Below are positions 1 to 14,900 of a stretch of 64,000 bases of DNA, piece by piece (position 1 is the stretch's first letter; the number at the start of each line of letters is the position of its first letter). The stretch is from assembly GCF_965363235.1 (NCBI RefSeq), contig NC_134845.1:62649261-62713260 (forward strand), read 5' to 3'. The notes under the pieces are model-generated. The model was given only the letters and a program-made list of their open reading frames with translations. It had not been told where the DNA came from and searched no databases. The translations under genes were made by a program, and so were the position numbers. Source of the stretch: Mytilus galloprovincialis (lineage: Eukaryota; Mollusca; Bivalvia; Mytilida; Mytilidae).

Positions 1-653
1 TATTTAGACCGTTTACCTTTTCTAACAAAGAGTCTCATTTCTTCTATTTATTTCAATAAGGTATCCGTCTGTTTTGAATATTGAATTTGGCATCGCCAAT
101 TGAATGCGTACTTCCTTAAGCAAATCAACAATGTCTAAATGTGGAGTACGTACGATCTTCTAACACTTCTGGAATACATGAAATCAACTCTTTTTTTCGT
201 TGGAGTTCTTGTAGATTATGCTATAGTTTCTAAGATTCAGTTGTGTAGACGGTCAAGTGTCTTTAAGTCGTTTGTCGATTTTGCGCCGACTTTGTAAGTT
301 TATCTTCGATCTGTCGGTTGTATATCTTCAGTTTTTTTTTCGTTTTTTTTAGCCATGGAGTTATTCAAATTATTATCGACTTATACAAGTTTGATTGCCC
401 CTCTGTTATGTTACGTCTCTGTTTTTCATACAACACAGCTATTACACATTGTTAAACCCTGTTTTACCCACCATTTCATTCGAACCATACATAAACACAA
501 TCATATATTAAGCAATTATGAGGATGTCTGTTCAATAATAAAACGTATTGTTATTGAGTTTACATGTTTAAATAACCTTGTTAACTTTTTTGACAATGTT
601 ATAATACATCTTTGTTGAAAACCAATTGGTTACAGAATTACAAACAGAACCTA
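1..653. other. No gene recognised
   Basis: AT-rich. A frame at 355-618 begins with a hydrophobic stretch but has no splice support and no recognisable product. Confidence 0.6.
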
Positions 654-659
654 CCCAGA

Positions 660-975
660 CAACATGAGTATGTTGGCCCAACATTGGCATAACGTATATC
701 ATTGCATTGGCCCATCGTTGTATTTTAACGTTGGCCCAACGTATAAGTGCAAAGTGGGCCTACGTTGGCCCAACATGATGGCTTCATGTTGGCCCAACGT
801 TGTACGGTAATATGCAATACATAGAGCCAACGTTGGCCCATTGTATGAAAAACGAAATCCATGTTGGCACAACGTTGGACCAACGTAGATATATCTTTTC
901 TTATGTTGGCACTATGTTGGTCCAAGGTAGGTATTTCTCATTTTTATGTTGGCAATACGTTGGTCTATTGTTTCA
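660..975. repeat. GTTGGCCCAACGTTGG-type degenerate array
   Basis: At least ten GTTGG/CCAAC half-units spaced irregularly over about 300 bases, many as near-perfect palindromes. The open frames here are by-products of the repeat. Confidence 0.75.
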
Positions 976-3124
976 ACCAAATTACAATGGATGCTGCATG
1001 AGGAGCTGTATATGATAAATACTCCGGAGCGCATTTGATCTTTTTTTGTATTCCAAACTGCCAAAGTTTAAGGTAGCAATTCTGTATTTTTGTATTACCC
1101 ATTGTTGTTACTGTCCTTGTTTTTTTTTCATGAACTTTGCCTCTTTAATTTTATTTATTGTGTGACGCTAAGATATTTCTTTGGCAATGTTTGATGGATC
1201 GACCAATTAAACTCTGTGTCATTTGGTGTCTTGTAAAGAGTTGTCTCATTAGCAATCATACCACATCTTCTTTTTTCATATCAATTTCATTTATTTCTTT
1301 AACAGAACAAATGACGTATGGCTTATGGTTAGGCGATCATACAAATAGTTTTTTTTTAGTTGTATTGGTTCCAGATCCAGAATGAAAATTAAATAATTCA
1401 GAGATGAAACTTTATTTATTCTAAAATTGATATCATTTGTCGTCACCACGAGTAGTGTCCTCCTCAATTTGAACTTCAACAATGTCATTATTATTTATAT
1501 ATGTTATTCTTTTTTTCCCTTCTCTGTTTCTTGCCACCTTCTCTGTCAAGGCTTAAGCGCCGCCAATCTTTAGTTGCATCATCTATCTCCTTATTCGAAG
1601 ACTCTTTACAGCTATGTTTTTTTTCTAACCGACTCTGTAATAAAGTTATAAGTAAGCTTGAATTGCGTATTTGTCTAATGCATGCGTGCGTAATCTCCCT
1701 TCTAGATATGTAATAAAAATTAATGTATATTCTAAATAGTTTAAACACTATTTAATACAAAATAAAATCTTAAATAACCATTTTTTTTATATTGGTTATT
1801 TGTCTAATGGTCAGAAATTCATTAATATTAGACGGATTTGTGGGTATAACAAACCCTTATTACTATTATTTCAGAATTCGGTATCATACTTTATATATTC
1901 GTAATATACATGATATATTAAGAATAATTTAAATGTGTATTAATGAACAGTTATATATTTGATATATAAAAACACTGTTACACATTCAAGTGTGTATATG
2001 ATCAGGTTTCACAAATGTATCGTATCTATTTGCATGCGATTTAGAAATACCTCGAGAAATACAATAAAACTAACAAATTCATTTATATTTTAATGAAGTA
2101 GAAATCAGTTGAGAGAAATCATTATACCACATTTTTGAAACATTACGGAATAAGACACATCTTAAGACAATTAATGATCATACATGTTGTGGTTATAGAT
2201 TTATATAATTTACCATTTGTTTGAAGATACTAATGTTCAGTGGCAAATATTTCATGATTATTAATAGGATTGAAATGATTTAAAATCTAGAAAATATTTC
2301 GCCCGAAACGTATAAACTGCAAGATCAGCATTATAAAATGATAGAAATTAATATATGTTTTGATTTTTAACAACATCCCTCAGATTAAAAAAATCATATT
2401 GTATTTGTCATTCTGAATCGTATATATATATATCAGATTTTTTAAAGTTACAACTTACATGTTACTATCTTTCTCTTTGAATCTCAGATGACATGATTTT
2501 CTCTTTTTGTTTTCTTCGTATCACTGCTTTCTTACAAATACACAACAGGAAATAATCACAAAAGTGACCATCCCATTACATTCAGATTTCCTATAAACTT
2601 AATTACCATAGCAACTATCTTTGAAATTTGTCGAACATATGGTCAACCTTATCAGAATGGGCTTGATTAACAGACTGGGTGAATCAAATATCACTCTGCA
2701 TATAATTGCTATTATTATGTTTCACAAAGTTTAATGAATAAAGTTATTATAAATAATGATTGCAATAAATTTTTATTTTTAACCAGGCAATACAGTAATG
2801 ATATTCCAGTATAAATTTTACCTGACTTATATATAGAGTATAATATATGATCACGCAACGTTGGGCCCAACAAAGAGTTGTAAATGTAATTTCAGTTGAT
2901 AAACACTTTCGGTATAACATTAACTTTTCATAAAGCCTGCTGCAATCGAAATTATCCGCCTCCCAAGAGAAATAAAGCGTAAAATATTATATAATCAATT
3001 CTATTAACAAAATTTCATATCGGCTCTATGTTGCTACTAACATATAATGCCAACGTTTGCCCGATTATTTATAACCAACATGAGATAATAATATGAATTT
3101 ACAACAACAGACCAACGTTGGGCC

Positions 3125-3368
3125 AATATTGTGCAGCCGACACCAACGTGCGACCAATTTACCGACAATTTGCCAACGTTAGGCCAATGTTGTGCAGCCA
3201 ACATAAACTTGCGACCAACGGACCGACAATTTGCCAACGTTGGGCTAATGTTGTGCAGCCAACATAAACTTGCGACCAACGGACCGACAATTTGCCAACG
3301 TTGGGCCAATGTTGTGAAGCCAACACCAACGGTCGACCAACGGCCCGACCATTTGCCAACGTTGGCCC
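3125..3368. repeat. 61-base tandem repeat, four copies
   Basis: Copies start at 3125, 3186, 3247 and 3308 with an exact 61-base period. Each has AATGTTGTGCAGCC near its start and TTTGCCAACGTTGG near its end. The two middle copies are almost identical; the outer two have diverged. All frames stay open because of the unit's composition; no gene is implied. Confidence 0.92.
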
Positions 3369-3389
3369 ACTGTTAGTCTGCTGACTGGG

Positions 3390-6303
3390 TAGCACGATTG
3401 CCTTTAAATTACCAATCATCTCAATAGTATCCGTAGTTTACAAAATAATCATATTCAAATTATTTCAGTCTTCACAAATTCAGTCATATGAAGAAGGTTG
3501 AATGTTATCATTTTTGTTTTAAATATTTAATAACGCCAACTATATTCAACTAAAAATACGCTATTTTTACATTATACCCACAATACATATGACAAAAAAG
3601 AAAATAAGAAAAGGGACAATAAAGAGAATACTGGAAATTAATCCTTAACCGACAAGTATTTTGCTTTTACTTGACTCTTTAACTCACTGATTATAACCAA
3701 GCTAACCTTGTGCGGCTACCAAGGTCAACTATACGATTGTCTATATAGTATATATATAAAGGTACAACAACAGTGTGTCATATATACTGATGTGTATAAT
3801 GTGTATGTTCTACAATAACAAGCCATCTAATGCAAACCACAGATAGCCGTGTGGCAGATTTAAAGGAAGGGTTCGATTCCAAGTGAAAGCATATAAAATG
3901 TTAAAGGTAGCTTTGGAATAACATTTGGTGAGTCCCTTTTGTCGACAGATTTAAGAAGATTTTTAGAAAATAATACTGTAAACGAATAACTATAGGTTGA
4001 ACATTTTGAAGTCATAATAATGTTTTCATATATAAGTAAAAAACGATAACCAAATTCAATCAAAAACGGAAATTGACCACACAAAATGGAAGAATCATGC
4101 TATACAGTAGTGTATTACTTACGAAACTAGTTATTATTTGAATTGACAACAATCTCAAATAAGGTTATAAGTTTTAGTTGATTCCTGACACACGCAGGTC
4201 CAGAGACATTTACTCTACTAATAATTGTAAAATATCGAAAGTAACTGATGTAGAAACAATTCTTGAAACAAAAACAAAAATACAAAACAAATATTGGTGT
4301 CATATCATCATGATAAAGGTAATTTCGAACATTGTTTTCACAGTTCATTTGATTAATCCGGGATGAGTTAACGACTTTAATAAGAAGTTTGAGGTGACGA
4401 TGAAGGAAAAAAATGTTTAGAGCATTAATAGATACTATATAACATGTATAAAGCAAAAAAACGTATGCAATTAAATACAATTTGTCAAAGAACAACTAAA
4501 GGTTTTTCCGCATAACATTTCGAAATTATTTAGGAGAGGAATTTTACATGAGATGGCTTTCATGCAATTTTTTCCACTTATTTAACATTATATCAATAAT
4601 ATATACCGCTGGTATTGATGGTTAGTAAATCAAATTATATTAAGTTCCTTTGTAAAGACGTTCGAAATCATGTTTCTTTTGGGTGGGGACATATTTTCAA
4701 TACATTAGATTTCTCCTAAAGATATTGAGGACATTATCCATATTATCTACCGAATGTTTTTCTTACAACTCTCATAAAAACAGATAGGTTTTAGGAATAC
4801 TGGAATTTTAAGAGTATAGAACTTAGTCGAGATAATTTTACCGTTTGTAAATTATGTTTCATATTTCCCTAAATATTCAATGATATAACAATTGCATGAA
4901 CATGATTTTTTCTAAGTTATGTTAAGTTCACTAAAATGGGCGTTATATATTCATCATGTCATCTCCGTACAATACAAAAATAAACGTTTTGTTTTGTGCA
5001 TCTGCAAATATGATTACATTTGAGTCTTCTTTAATTGCATCTTCTTTCAAAGAATCATTTTATTGTCATTGGTTCATGTCTTCCATGTAATATTTTTCGT
5101 TAATTGTTTTTGTTATAATATAGACCGTAATTTTTATAATTGAATGGCTGCATATGTTTGGGCCCCTTATAGCCAAGTAAGTAAGTATCAGCGAACACGT
5201 ACACAAATACACAATGGATATACATTTGTATAACATTTACAAATTATTGACAACGATGATCTGTTTAGTACTGAACTGAAGGATGAAATAAAAATAACGG
5301 TATCAATTTTCTTGCACCAGATGCGCATTTCGACAAAACATGTCTCTTCAGTGATGCTCGTGGCCAAAATATTTGAAATCCAAAGCTTATATAAAAGATG
5401 AAGAGCTATAATCCAAAAGGTCCAAACAGTATAGCCAAATCCGTGAAAGGAATCAGAGCTTTGCATGAGGGAGATACATTCCTTCTTAATTTATAATATT
5501 TTCTATCATTTTGTAACAGCAAATTTTAATAATTCAAAAAATTCCGTATTTTCATGCCAGTACCGAAGTACTGGCTACTGGGCTGAATAATGATATTGCA
5601 CTTTCGCACACTTTCTATTTTGTGATGCAACGTTTCAGTTATACCTCCATAAAGAATGTGCATATCCATTGGATACGACGGCATATGTCTTCCAACATTT
5701 CTTCTTTGCTAAATGGTTGACGCTTTTATTCCAATTGAAAGTGTTTTAAATGATAGACTTTGAGTCGTATCTTCAAATACTTTACCGATTTCATTTAGTT
5801 TTAATTGACCGGTATTGTTAGCTGTGTCAGATGTCTTTGCCACAATCACAATTGCGTGACTTTTAAGTGACTTTTATCACAAATAGTTGTAGAGATTGTT
5901 TTTTTGTTTGTTTATACATTTTCGTCTACATACAAAAAAATAGCATGATGTTGTCTGTTTTATCCAATATCTATGTCTTTATTACTAAATGTACTCGAAT
6001 TAATCTAAACTCTGAAATAAGATTCCCTTAAATTATATCCATCTAATTCAACTGTCTTTAAAACAGATTTTCAACAAATAAAATAAACACGAGGACAAGA
6101 AAGCAACAATGCAATGAACCATTTAATAAACTGTCTGTAAAAGTAGATAGTATAATTTCAAAAAAAATCTGAGGTCCTTAACATTTTACAATCTGTACAA
6201 CGCAAAACGCCTCGAAATTGTTTGAACAAATCATAAAAAAAACACAATGCATCAGATTAAAACTTATCATGTTGTGTATTGTAGGTTTCTCTTTTCAAAG
6301 AAG
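3390..6303. other. Upstream flank of gene A, non-coding
   Basis: AT-rich. 3844-3880 has a weak tRNA-like A box and a good B box (GGTTCGATTCC). 5310-5440 is a copy of a dispersed mussel repeat (GATGCGCATTTCGACAAAAC). A possible promoter for gene A should lie near the right end, but no clear TATA box can be singled out. Confidence 0.55.
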
Positions 6304-6321
6304 ATGTTAGGAACTGTGTGC

Positions 6322-6342
6322 ATGCGCCTGTTTTCACCATAT
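6322..6342 (+). CDS. Gene A exon 1 (signal peptide start)
   Basis: Seven codons (MRLFSPY) precede a strong donor GTAAGT at 6343. Phase 0 joins exactly to exon 2, giving a signal peptide: basic n-region, then a hydrophobic core SFVLIMLVHVHIG. An in-frame ATG at 6304 would add six residues (MLGTVC). I prefer 6322 because it gives the more typical n-region, but the choice is open. Confidence 0.72.
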
Positions 6343-9300
6343 GTAAGTTTCGTTTAAGAGTATAAAACAAAATATCAAAGCTTGAAACTCATTAAACAGT
6401 TTCTTTGAATATACAAAAACCGAAATATGTGTGCAGAGTAATAAGTTCTTAAACTTTCGATACAACAACAGTAATTCAGCTATTGAAACAATCATCGAAC
6501 GTAACAAGCAAATACATACGACTTTTACTGTTTTCACGAAGCAATAAATTAGGGTATAGTAATATGGAGAAAAGTTCTCAAATAAAAGTCCAAGGTACAC
6601 CTCATTGATCTGTTTTATATCATTTGTACATCAATATTCATACATACAATGGATAAAAATTTGACAAAATTTAGCGCATTCTTTTTTTCAGTCATTTGTG
6701 CTTATCATGCTGGTGCATGTTCACATAGGAGAATCATTACTATTGAATAGTTGTCCAGAAAATATGATGTGGAATTTAAGAGCCAAAAGCTTATGCGGTG
6801 ATAAAAATAAATACATGTGTCTGTATGATACAAACGAACGAAAGTTTAGAGAACTGTGTAAAGATAAACCAGACTTTCATAGATCAGGTAATTTTACGTG
6901 TTCTATATAAAAGAAAATATGATAATGATAAGCAGAAGATAAACAAAAAATGTCGAAACTAGAAAAAAGATAACCACACATCTGTTCTGTATTAAAATTC
7001 CAAAAAATCAAATATAAAACACGAAGATATGGTACGATTGCCATCGAGACAACTCTTTACAATTAAAGTTTCCCATACAACCCTCAACAATGAACAATGT
7101 CAATACCGCAAGAAGTCCCGAAATTACAAATGTAAAACATTCAAACGAGAAAACTAACGGCTTGATGTACACAATAATGGACAAAACAAATATGCTACAC
7201 AGCAACAAACGATATACACTGGGTAACATGATCCAAACTTTTGACTGGCACATACAGAATATGGTAGTGATACGAAAGTTAGTAGGCGCCAATATATCCC
7301 TCTCTTAACCTGAGATAGTGGTTTAACAGTAAAACATAAGAACACAGTATAGACGATCGTTTGAAAAAGGCTTAACATTTAAGGTAGCACAATACAAAGA
7401 TTTTTTTACTTCCAATATCCAACCTAAATACTGTTACTTTCTTAAGAATGCATATAAACTAATTACAGAGGTATATATAGATAGCTAAAAGATTAACTTT
7501 TAAATGAATGCTATATTTTGGCTATGTAATCAATTATTATGCAATTAATGGCAAAATCTTGGTCAGTTCACTTGAATAAATTTAGCTCTTTCATCTATTT
7601 AACTATACAGGAAATTTTAACGAAATCTTAATCAAAACAGCAGGGCCTACAAAAGGGTGTCTCAAATTATCGCTATCGTATTCCATTCTCTTATCAATCT
7701 GTAATTAGTGTTAACATCCTTACCACATAAAAGTAGATAATGTTTAATTAGGTGTAAAATTTGATCTTTACGTTCTATCCGATATCTGAGACTCTCTTTT
7801 GTAGATAATGACTCTAGGGACAACACTCTAGGGGTAACCACGAAAAAGCTAATTTCAATTGAAACTGAAAATATCTTGTTAAATTTTGTAGACACAATTA
7901 ATTGCATAATTGTTGTATAATACTAACATTGCATTAATTTGATAGAATAATCTGTTAGCTTTCTATAAATACCACTTTTATGAATTTTCAAGTATTATAA
8001 AATATATAAAAAATTACAGCATTTTAAAACTTGGGAATTGGAGGTGTTTTTCTTTGGCACCTTAGATTTCTCCCAGTTTTTGGTTGTGTATGATGCTCAT
8101 AGATTAGGCAGAAGAACTTAAAGAGGAATATTGGTAGAATATAACAATAACAAAATTGCATTTTATAACGTTATAATCAAACTTTCAGGGAATATTTTTG
8201 TGATTAGTGGAAACTTACAATATTTTGCGGGAAGATCATGTTATAGCAACAGATATCAACCACATAAATGGTGGACAAATGGTAGCAGTGATTGTCAGTA
8301 TCTTAAGTCAATGTGCAACGGAGAAGGGCAAGTACCTTTCGACAATGGGACAATATCAAGAGACAGAAAATGCCGATGCGACTATACTAATTACTATACT
8401 TTTCTCAACAATAGTACAATAAACAGATGCTCCTGTGATCCTACAGAAGAAGATTGTTCGTGTTACATGAAAAAATGTAAAATAGACGAAGTTCTTACAC
8501 CAGGTACTTCAAATATCGATCCCTATATTTGATAAGGTATGAAGAGGAAAATTAAGTTTTGTGGTCTTTACATACCTCTTATAGGTCTACGTATTTTGTT
8601 AGTTTTGTTTGATTCTGAAGCTCATTCAATACTAATCCTGTACACTGGCTTTTCAATGTAAGATTATGACCTTTCTTGGTCAAAACAAATAGGACGCATT
8701 ATGCTCAAATAGTTATCAAAAGGATTATAATTTAGTACGCCAGACGCGCGTTTCGTCTACATAAGACTCATCAGTGACGCTCATAGCAAAATAGTTATAA
8801 AGCCAAACAAGTACAAAGTTGACGAGCATTGAGGATCCAAAATTCCCAAAAAGTTGTACCAAATACGGATACGGTAATCTATTCCTTGGACAAGAAAATC
8901 CTTAGTTTTCGAAAAATTCAAAGTTTTGTTACCAGGAAATTTATTAAATGACCACATAATTGATATTCATGTCAACACCGACGTGCTGACCACTGGGCTG
9001 GTGATACCCTCGGGGACGAAACGTCCACCAGCAGTGGTATCGACCCAGTGGTATACAAATAGTTATCAAAAGTACCAGGATTATAAATTAGTACGCCAAA
9101 CGCGCGTTTTGTCTACATAAGACTCATCAGTGACGCTCATATGAAAATAGTTATAAAGCCAAACAAGTACAAACACGGTTATTTCACTCGCGTAACACAC
9201 ACAGACAACTGCATTATGTTGACTGCAATTCATCAAACTTATTTTTAAATATTTTCTCCTCTTCCATTATTAACAAAAACCATAACTTGTTTCCTGTTGA

Positions 9301-11893
9301 TTAAAAAAAAAACGAATCTTTTCTGATTTTGTTCAACTGATATATCCTTCAGAACTAGAATTTAAAGAAGCAACTGAAACGCCTTTTGCTTCATGTGTCG
9401 AAGTATTGCTCGAACGTGGCACAATCAAGAACTAGAATTTATGACAAACCAGACGAATTAAATTTTGAAATTTTCAATTCTTCCAATCTTAGTAGCAGTA
9501 TACCAAATTCAGCTGAATACGAAATCTACATTTCCCGAATAATTTGCATCTGCTTCTCGGATTATATAACACGTCACCAGTGTCGAGTAGAAGGTTGATG
9601 AACAATTGTTTTGTATATAAACGCCTCGTCCTTTTTCTCTACAAGTTTTCCTAAGATTCCAATACATTGCTGATGAGTATTCGGTATCTAACTCATATAT
9701 GATGCATAATGATCTTGAAATATATATATATTAAGTACTGACGTTGTTTTTAAAGTTTATCTTGAGTTTTGCAAAACAAAATAATAAAAAACATCTACAT
9801 ATCTAGACTAGAATACATGCTAGCTAGATGATACATAGGATTGGAGACTACATGCATATTTTCACAACTTATTCTATATAAATATATATTTCAAATTCGT
9901 TACCGATTTGTCTCTTTTCATACCACTTGGGTTTTCTTATTTCTCTACTTTTATGACAATGAAACTCGTTTTGGCCCATTTTTTTTACACCATTATGTGG
10001 TTGTCGGTGAACATGGAAAATGTCTAAAGATAGCATCAGCTCTCTTGACAAATCAAAATGTGCTAATATGTGTCAGAGAAAATGACATAATTACATGTGT
10101 GTGGCTTAGATCTCCTGAATATTGAGTACAGAAAGTACATTAATGTATGTTTGTTAAAACATTGTAACTTACAATGAGAAAAAGATTCAAACAGAAGACA
10201 ATTCTTAAAAATAATGACAGACTACCAGTACAAATGTTTTTTAAATAATTTAAATGTAATCAAGGTGTGGCTCACATGACCTTATTTGTTCATTGGTTTC
10301 CTGTTGCATTTTGGGTTTTACATTGGGTATTATAAAAAATAATTAATTACCACGTTTAGAAAACAGAAGCCGATATACAACTTGTTTCTTTTATCAGTTT
10401 AGTATTAATGGAAGGAATACATTTGTTAGTTTCTTCTCATATTAAACGCATGAATATTACATGGAATAAAATATTAAGGTTTAAGTTTATTAACTTTTCA
10501 GATTATGATTGTGTCAACGTACATGCATGGACTGGGGTGTTTGTCTGCCCAGAGCATAAGGCATCAATGTAAGATAATGTATTGTAGGGAAAATGCAAAT
10601 TGTAAAGAAAGTTCATTGGTATCTGTACTTTACTGACATATATATATGCTCTATTTCAATCAAAGTTATTCCCTTAATAACAATACATACATGACATTCG
10701 CGGTTTTACAACATCTTAATTTTGGTTTATTCTTCAAAAAACAAAAACAAAACAAATGCAAAAGTACAAAATCGTTGGACGAAGAATAATGCAAGTTAAT
10801 ATAAAAAAAAAAAAGAATTCACAAAAATATTCTTAAACCAAGAATGTATTTACTGTTTCCTTTACTATTGTCATTTCACTATTCCCATATAAGTATTCAC
10901 TAATTTGCTTTGATATCAACGAGACATTAAGGGTTCCAATTCAATAAAACATAAACAATCACCGCAAAATTTGACCAACAATTATAGGTATATTGTCTAT
11001 CAGCATGTTTCATTGGTGTTAGATAAATAATGCAAACTTTTCAACTTCCGGTAAAGTCTTAAATGTGTGCAGTTTAAATGACCATGAAAGGCTAAAATAC
11101 CCTATTGTGGCAATTTGAGGGCATGCAGTAATTTATCACCATGATATTGTAAATTTAAACAAAAATGTAACATGATAACTAACAAGAAATGTGACGAATT
11201 TTAATCGGTATGACTTCTTAAATGTGAATTTCACATGTATGCCAGTACTATGTTTCAAACCACATACTCATGGCCAACTGGCTTTCTATGTTACATTCTG
11301 CAGTAATAGGTACTGTTTCTGAAGCTCAAATAAAGTATCATTTCTGGTCAAGTCTCATGGCACTCCCACCACATCTTCCTATATCTATATACATTATCCT
11401 AACGTATGCAGACACTTCAACATCCATTGCACCTTTAATTGTACTCCTGTTTTGAAGACGAAATGACCAGTCAAATATGTCCTACTATCATAATTCTTTT
11501 CAGTTCTTTATTCTAAAATCTTCCTACTGTTGATTTTCGTTCGACTATGATTGCAGTGGTATTCTACTTCGCTTTTTTCCCGTCAAATAATCAAAGATAA
11601 CACGGAGAACACAATTATGAAAAAAAAGATAAATAAACAAAATGAAAAAAATGCTTACTGTGATGGCCATTTATTCCATGAATCAAACCTTACAGACTGA
11701 GTTTTATGTATGCCGTTACATGTACGAAATATTATGTTATGTCTCATATACTGATTTCATTTTGCAATCCTAACAGATTTACAAAAGAAAAACTACTGCC
11801 GCGAAGAACAACAGTATGTCCATTAATTATTCGTGGTAAGCTATACAGTTATTATTTTATTTCGCTGTTTCAATCGCCCCATCTAACGTGTTT

Positions 11894-11927
<34 letters not shown>

Positions 11928-14900
11928 CCAACCAACCAACCAACCAAATACGGGTTATGACAACCCTTACAGATATGTGTTGCCATACTTGATACAGCAA
12001 ATTAACCCGATGACGAACGTTTGACTGGACAAAGATTACACATGACAGGATTCCCAATATACCTATTCGATTGTATTGATTAACTATGTCCATGATTGTG
12101 TTTTATAAATGAAAATGCTGGTATACTAACAAATATTAAGTTTAGAAAATCAATAAAAAGAATATACAATAAACTTGGCGTATGTCACAAACACATGCAT
12201 ATAACGACACGTATGTGAATTTCACATGAAGATTGCCAAGAGTTCGTCTTTATGTAAAGAATACCAAAAGATCAAAAGTCTTGATAGCATTCTGCAACAC
12301 AATATATGGTGGTACGAGTTGACTCCGGCAAGAATTGAATCTAAATGTATGAGCCACGGTAAATGTAAAGGAAAATATAATAAAGATTAACATGTACACT
12401 GTAAACAACTATATATCATAAAAATTACTAGATGCATACGTTTTTGCACTAACATATGAGAGATTGAAACCTCATCAAATGACGAATATACACAATGTAA
12501 ATGTATCATTGACTTAATAAAAATGTACATATCTGTTACAACCACTTAAATGAGTTATTAAAAATGTACATATATGTTCCAAAAACGTAATGGATTTACT
12601 AAAACTTAATGAAGGTGCATGTAAACTTAGTTCTCCAAAAACTTTGTACTTTGTTATGTCTTCTGTTTTTTTCTTATCTTTTGTACAGACAAAAGGCGTC
12701 TGTGTACAAAATTTATATACTATGCAACAAATACAGAAAACACTAAATGTCTGAGATAAATTTTGACGCCTTATTGCTAAAAGATTTCTTTAAAAGCTTC
12801 AAAAATCAACACTCAAGTAAAAGTGTATGCATATGCTTGTAAGAATCAAATTAAACTTCAACTGTTGTAATATTAAAAACACTGGTTTTAGATTAATGTG
12901 ATTAACTTAATTAAATGTCTTCCTATATGTTGTAGATTTATCTGGCACAATGCAACAATCAAGCGCACGTATAGCTCACACAGCGATGTTTGGTGTTATC
13001 TTGATTTTTGGTTTGTCTGATATGTTATATAGAGTTTGATGAAGTCATATTTTCTTTCTTAGTATTCGTTTATCTTTTAGGTTCAATCTGAATTTAAAAA
13101 AAATAATTAAAACATTTGTTTTTGAAATATACGTTTTATAGAACGGTCACTGTTTAAAAAAATATTAATTTTCAATACTATGAGACTTAATGAAATAATT
13201 AACCAACAGAGCGTAAAACTATCCGAAATGTTATTTTCAATACTTTTCATTACCAGACATGCAATTGGTTCTGTGATTGAGAATGAATGTTATATGTCAA
13301 AACTATAAATGCGGCTTTATGTTTAGAATGTCAAATGGTTAGAATATACATTTGTATACATTAGTGTATTACATTGACAATGAATTTTACAATTTAATAA
13401 ACAAAATACAATAATACAGCAAACAAACCTTATTGATATACCTTCACAATAGTAATTTTGTTTAAAAGTATAATCCAACTATGTCCACTGGTGTAATCAA
13501 ACACAACGTAGAAGTTTCATTATATATGTTTTCCTCATAATTTTCAGGTTTATTAAATATAATAGTATTTGCAATCATCAGAAAGACAAGGAAGTTATGT
13601 AAGTTATTTATATGTCCGTATGCTTGAGTTGTATTTCTCGTATGACTACATGTTTTTAGTATAACACTGTACGGACTGTGATCCGAAAAGTGATATGAAA
13701 ATCAGCGTGATTTTGATAGGCTTACCAAACATCATAAGATGATATAGCGGCATTTGGATTGGTCATTCGTTAGATCAATGAATAGATCCATGTATCATTT
13801 TAAATGGATTTAAAACAATGGCATCTATTTGTGTACATACAAGGTTATAAACTGCATAATCACATGCTTGTACTTTCACACCTGTTTCTAGAACAGAACG
13901 GTCTTTATTTAATAAATAATTATTTTTATCTATTTCATTTAGTTTAACATTATCAGCACATGCAAATTTTTTTGTGTTATAACATGTTATCATGCAATTT
14001 TGATCTCAACATCTGATGGACAATTGAATCTAAAAAGGTCATGTTCAGAGTTTAAGCTATTTTTCGATATGTTTCTTGTGGGGAAAGAGTACTGATTTTG
14101 GCTTCCCTCCAATTCAGTTTTGTTCAGAAGTTTTTCAAACAATTAGGTATGCTGAAAACAGACAGACAATACTGATCAAGAACAGTTGTACATTATAAGC
14201 AGTCAATGAATCTTACAATTATCCAAAGACTGAACACAGTCACTTACACATTCTATTGTATTGTTCAACGTGTTCGAGCTGTTCAGACCAACACGACTGT
14301 TTTCCTTAAAACAAAGAAAAAATGAGAACGTCATGATAGCAATGAAAAGTCATCAAAAGACAAAAAGCAGTCTTGGAATGCAAAGAAAAATTAAATACGA
14401 CACAACCGACCATAAACGGGAAATTATCTAAGGTGTCTACGAAGGTTTGATATGTCCTGATCCACTTTTGTTGTCAACTAATTTTTTTCTAATAAATAAG
14501 TTTACAAGTTATACATGTCATATGTATTGGAGAGGAAACTTTTGATTTTTAACTGACTCCATAGGACAACATAAAATTGAATTTAAAACCATATATTAAA
14601 TGATAATGACTTGTATTTAAAATGAAATGATTCCCTTCTTATCTTAGCACGGGAAGACTTAGAAAAGGAACTTAAAGGAATCAAAGGGAAAATGGAATTA
14701 ATTGATGAATTAAAATTACATGTCATGAATCAGCAACGAAAAGGTATTTGTTAAAAATGTTATGTATTTGATAAACATAGTAAATATTAAATTTAAAAAA
14801 AAAAAATTTACAAAAAAAAATTATTACAATTAAACCAAACTATATGAAGATTGTATGTCACGCGACCACTTTTTTATCCTACTTTTGCAGTTTTTATTAA

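Larger units (their letters stand above)
654..3389. mobile_element. Candidate inverted-repeat element with minisatellite ends
   Basis: The left end CCCAGACAACA (654) and the complement of the right end CCCAGTCAGCA (3389) match inward, and both are bordered by TA (652-653 and 3390-3391). Both ends lead into arrays of palindromic GTTGGCCCAACGTTGG-like units. No transposase is seen inside. 1195-1290 holds an unrelated mussel repeat tail, so the element may be nested. The ends could instead belong to two separate smaller elements. Confidence 0.45.

Noticed and set aside
3037..3419. Overlapping open frames on both strands
   Set aside because: By-products of the 61-base tandem repeat.
3844..3880. 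tRNA gene
   Set aside because: The B box is good but the A box is weak and only about 26 bases away; no cloverleaf. At most a SINE remnant.
9353..9402. Possible exon after CCTTCAG within gene A intron 3
   Set aside because: It would end in phase 0 and not fit exon 4. Joining exon 3 directly to 10502 rebuilds the family's LTPDY pattern.
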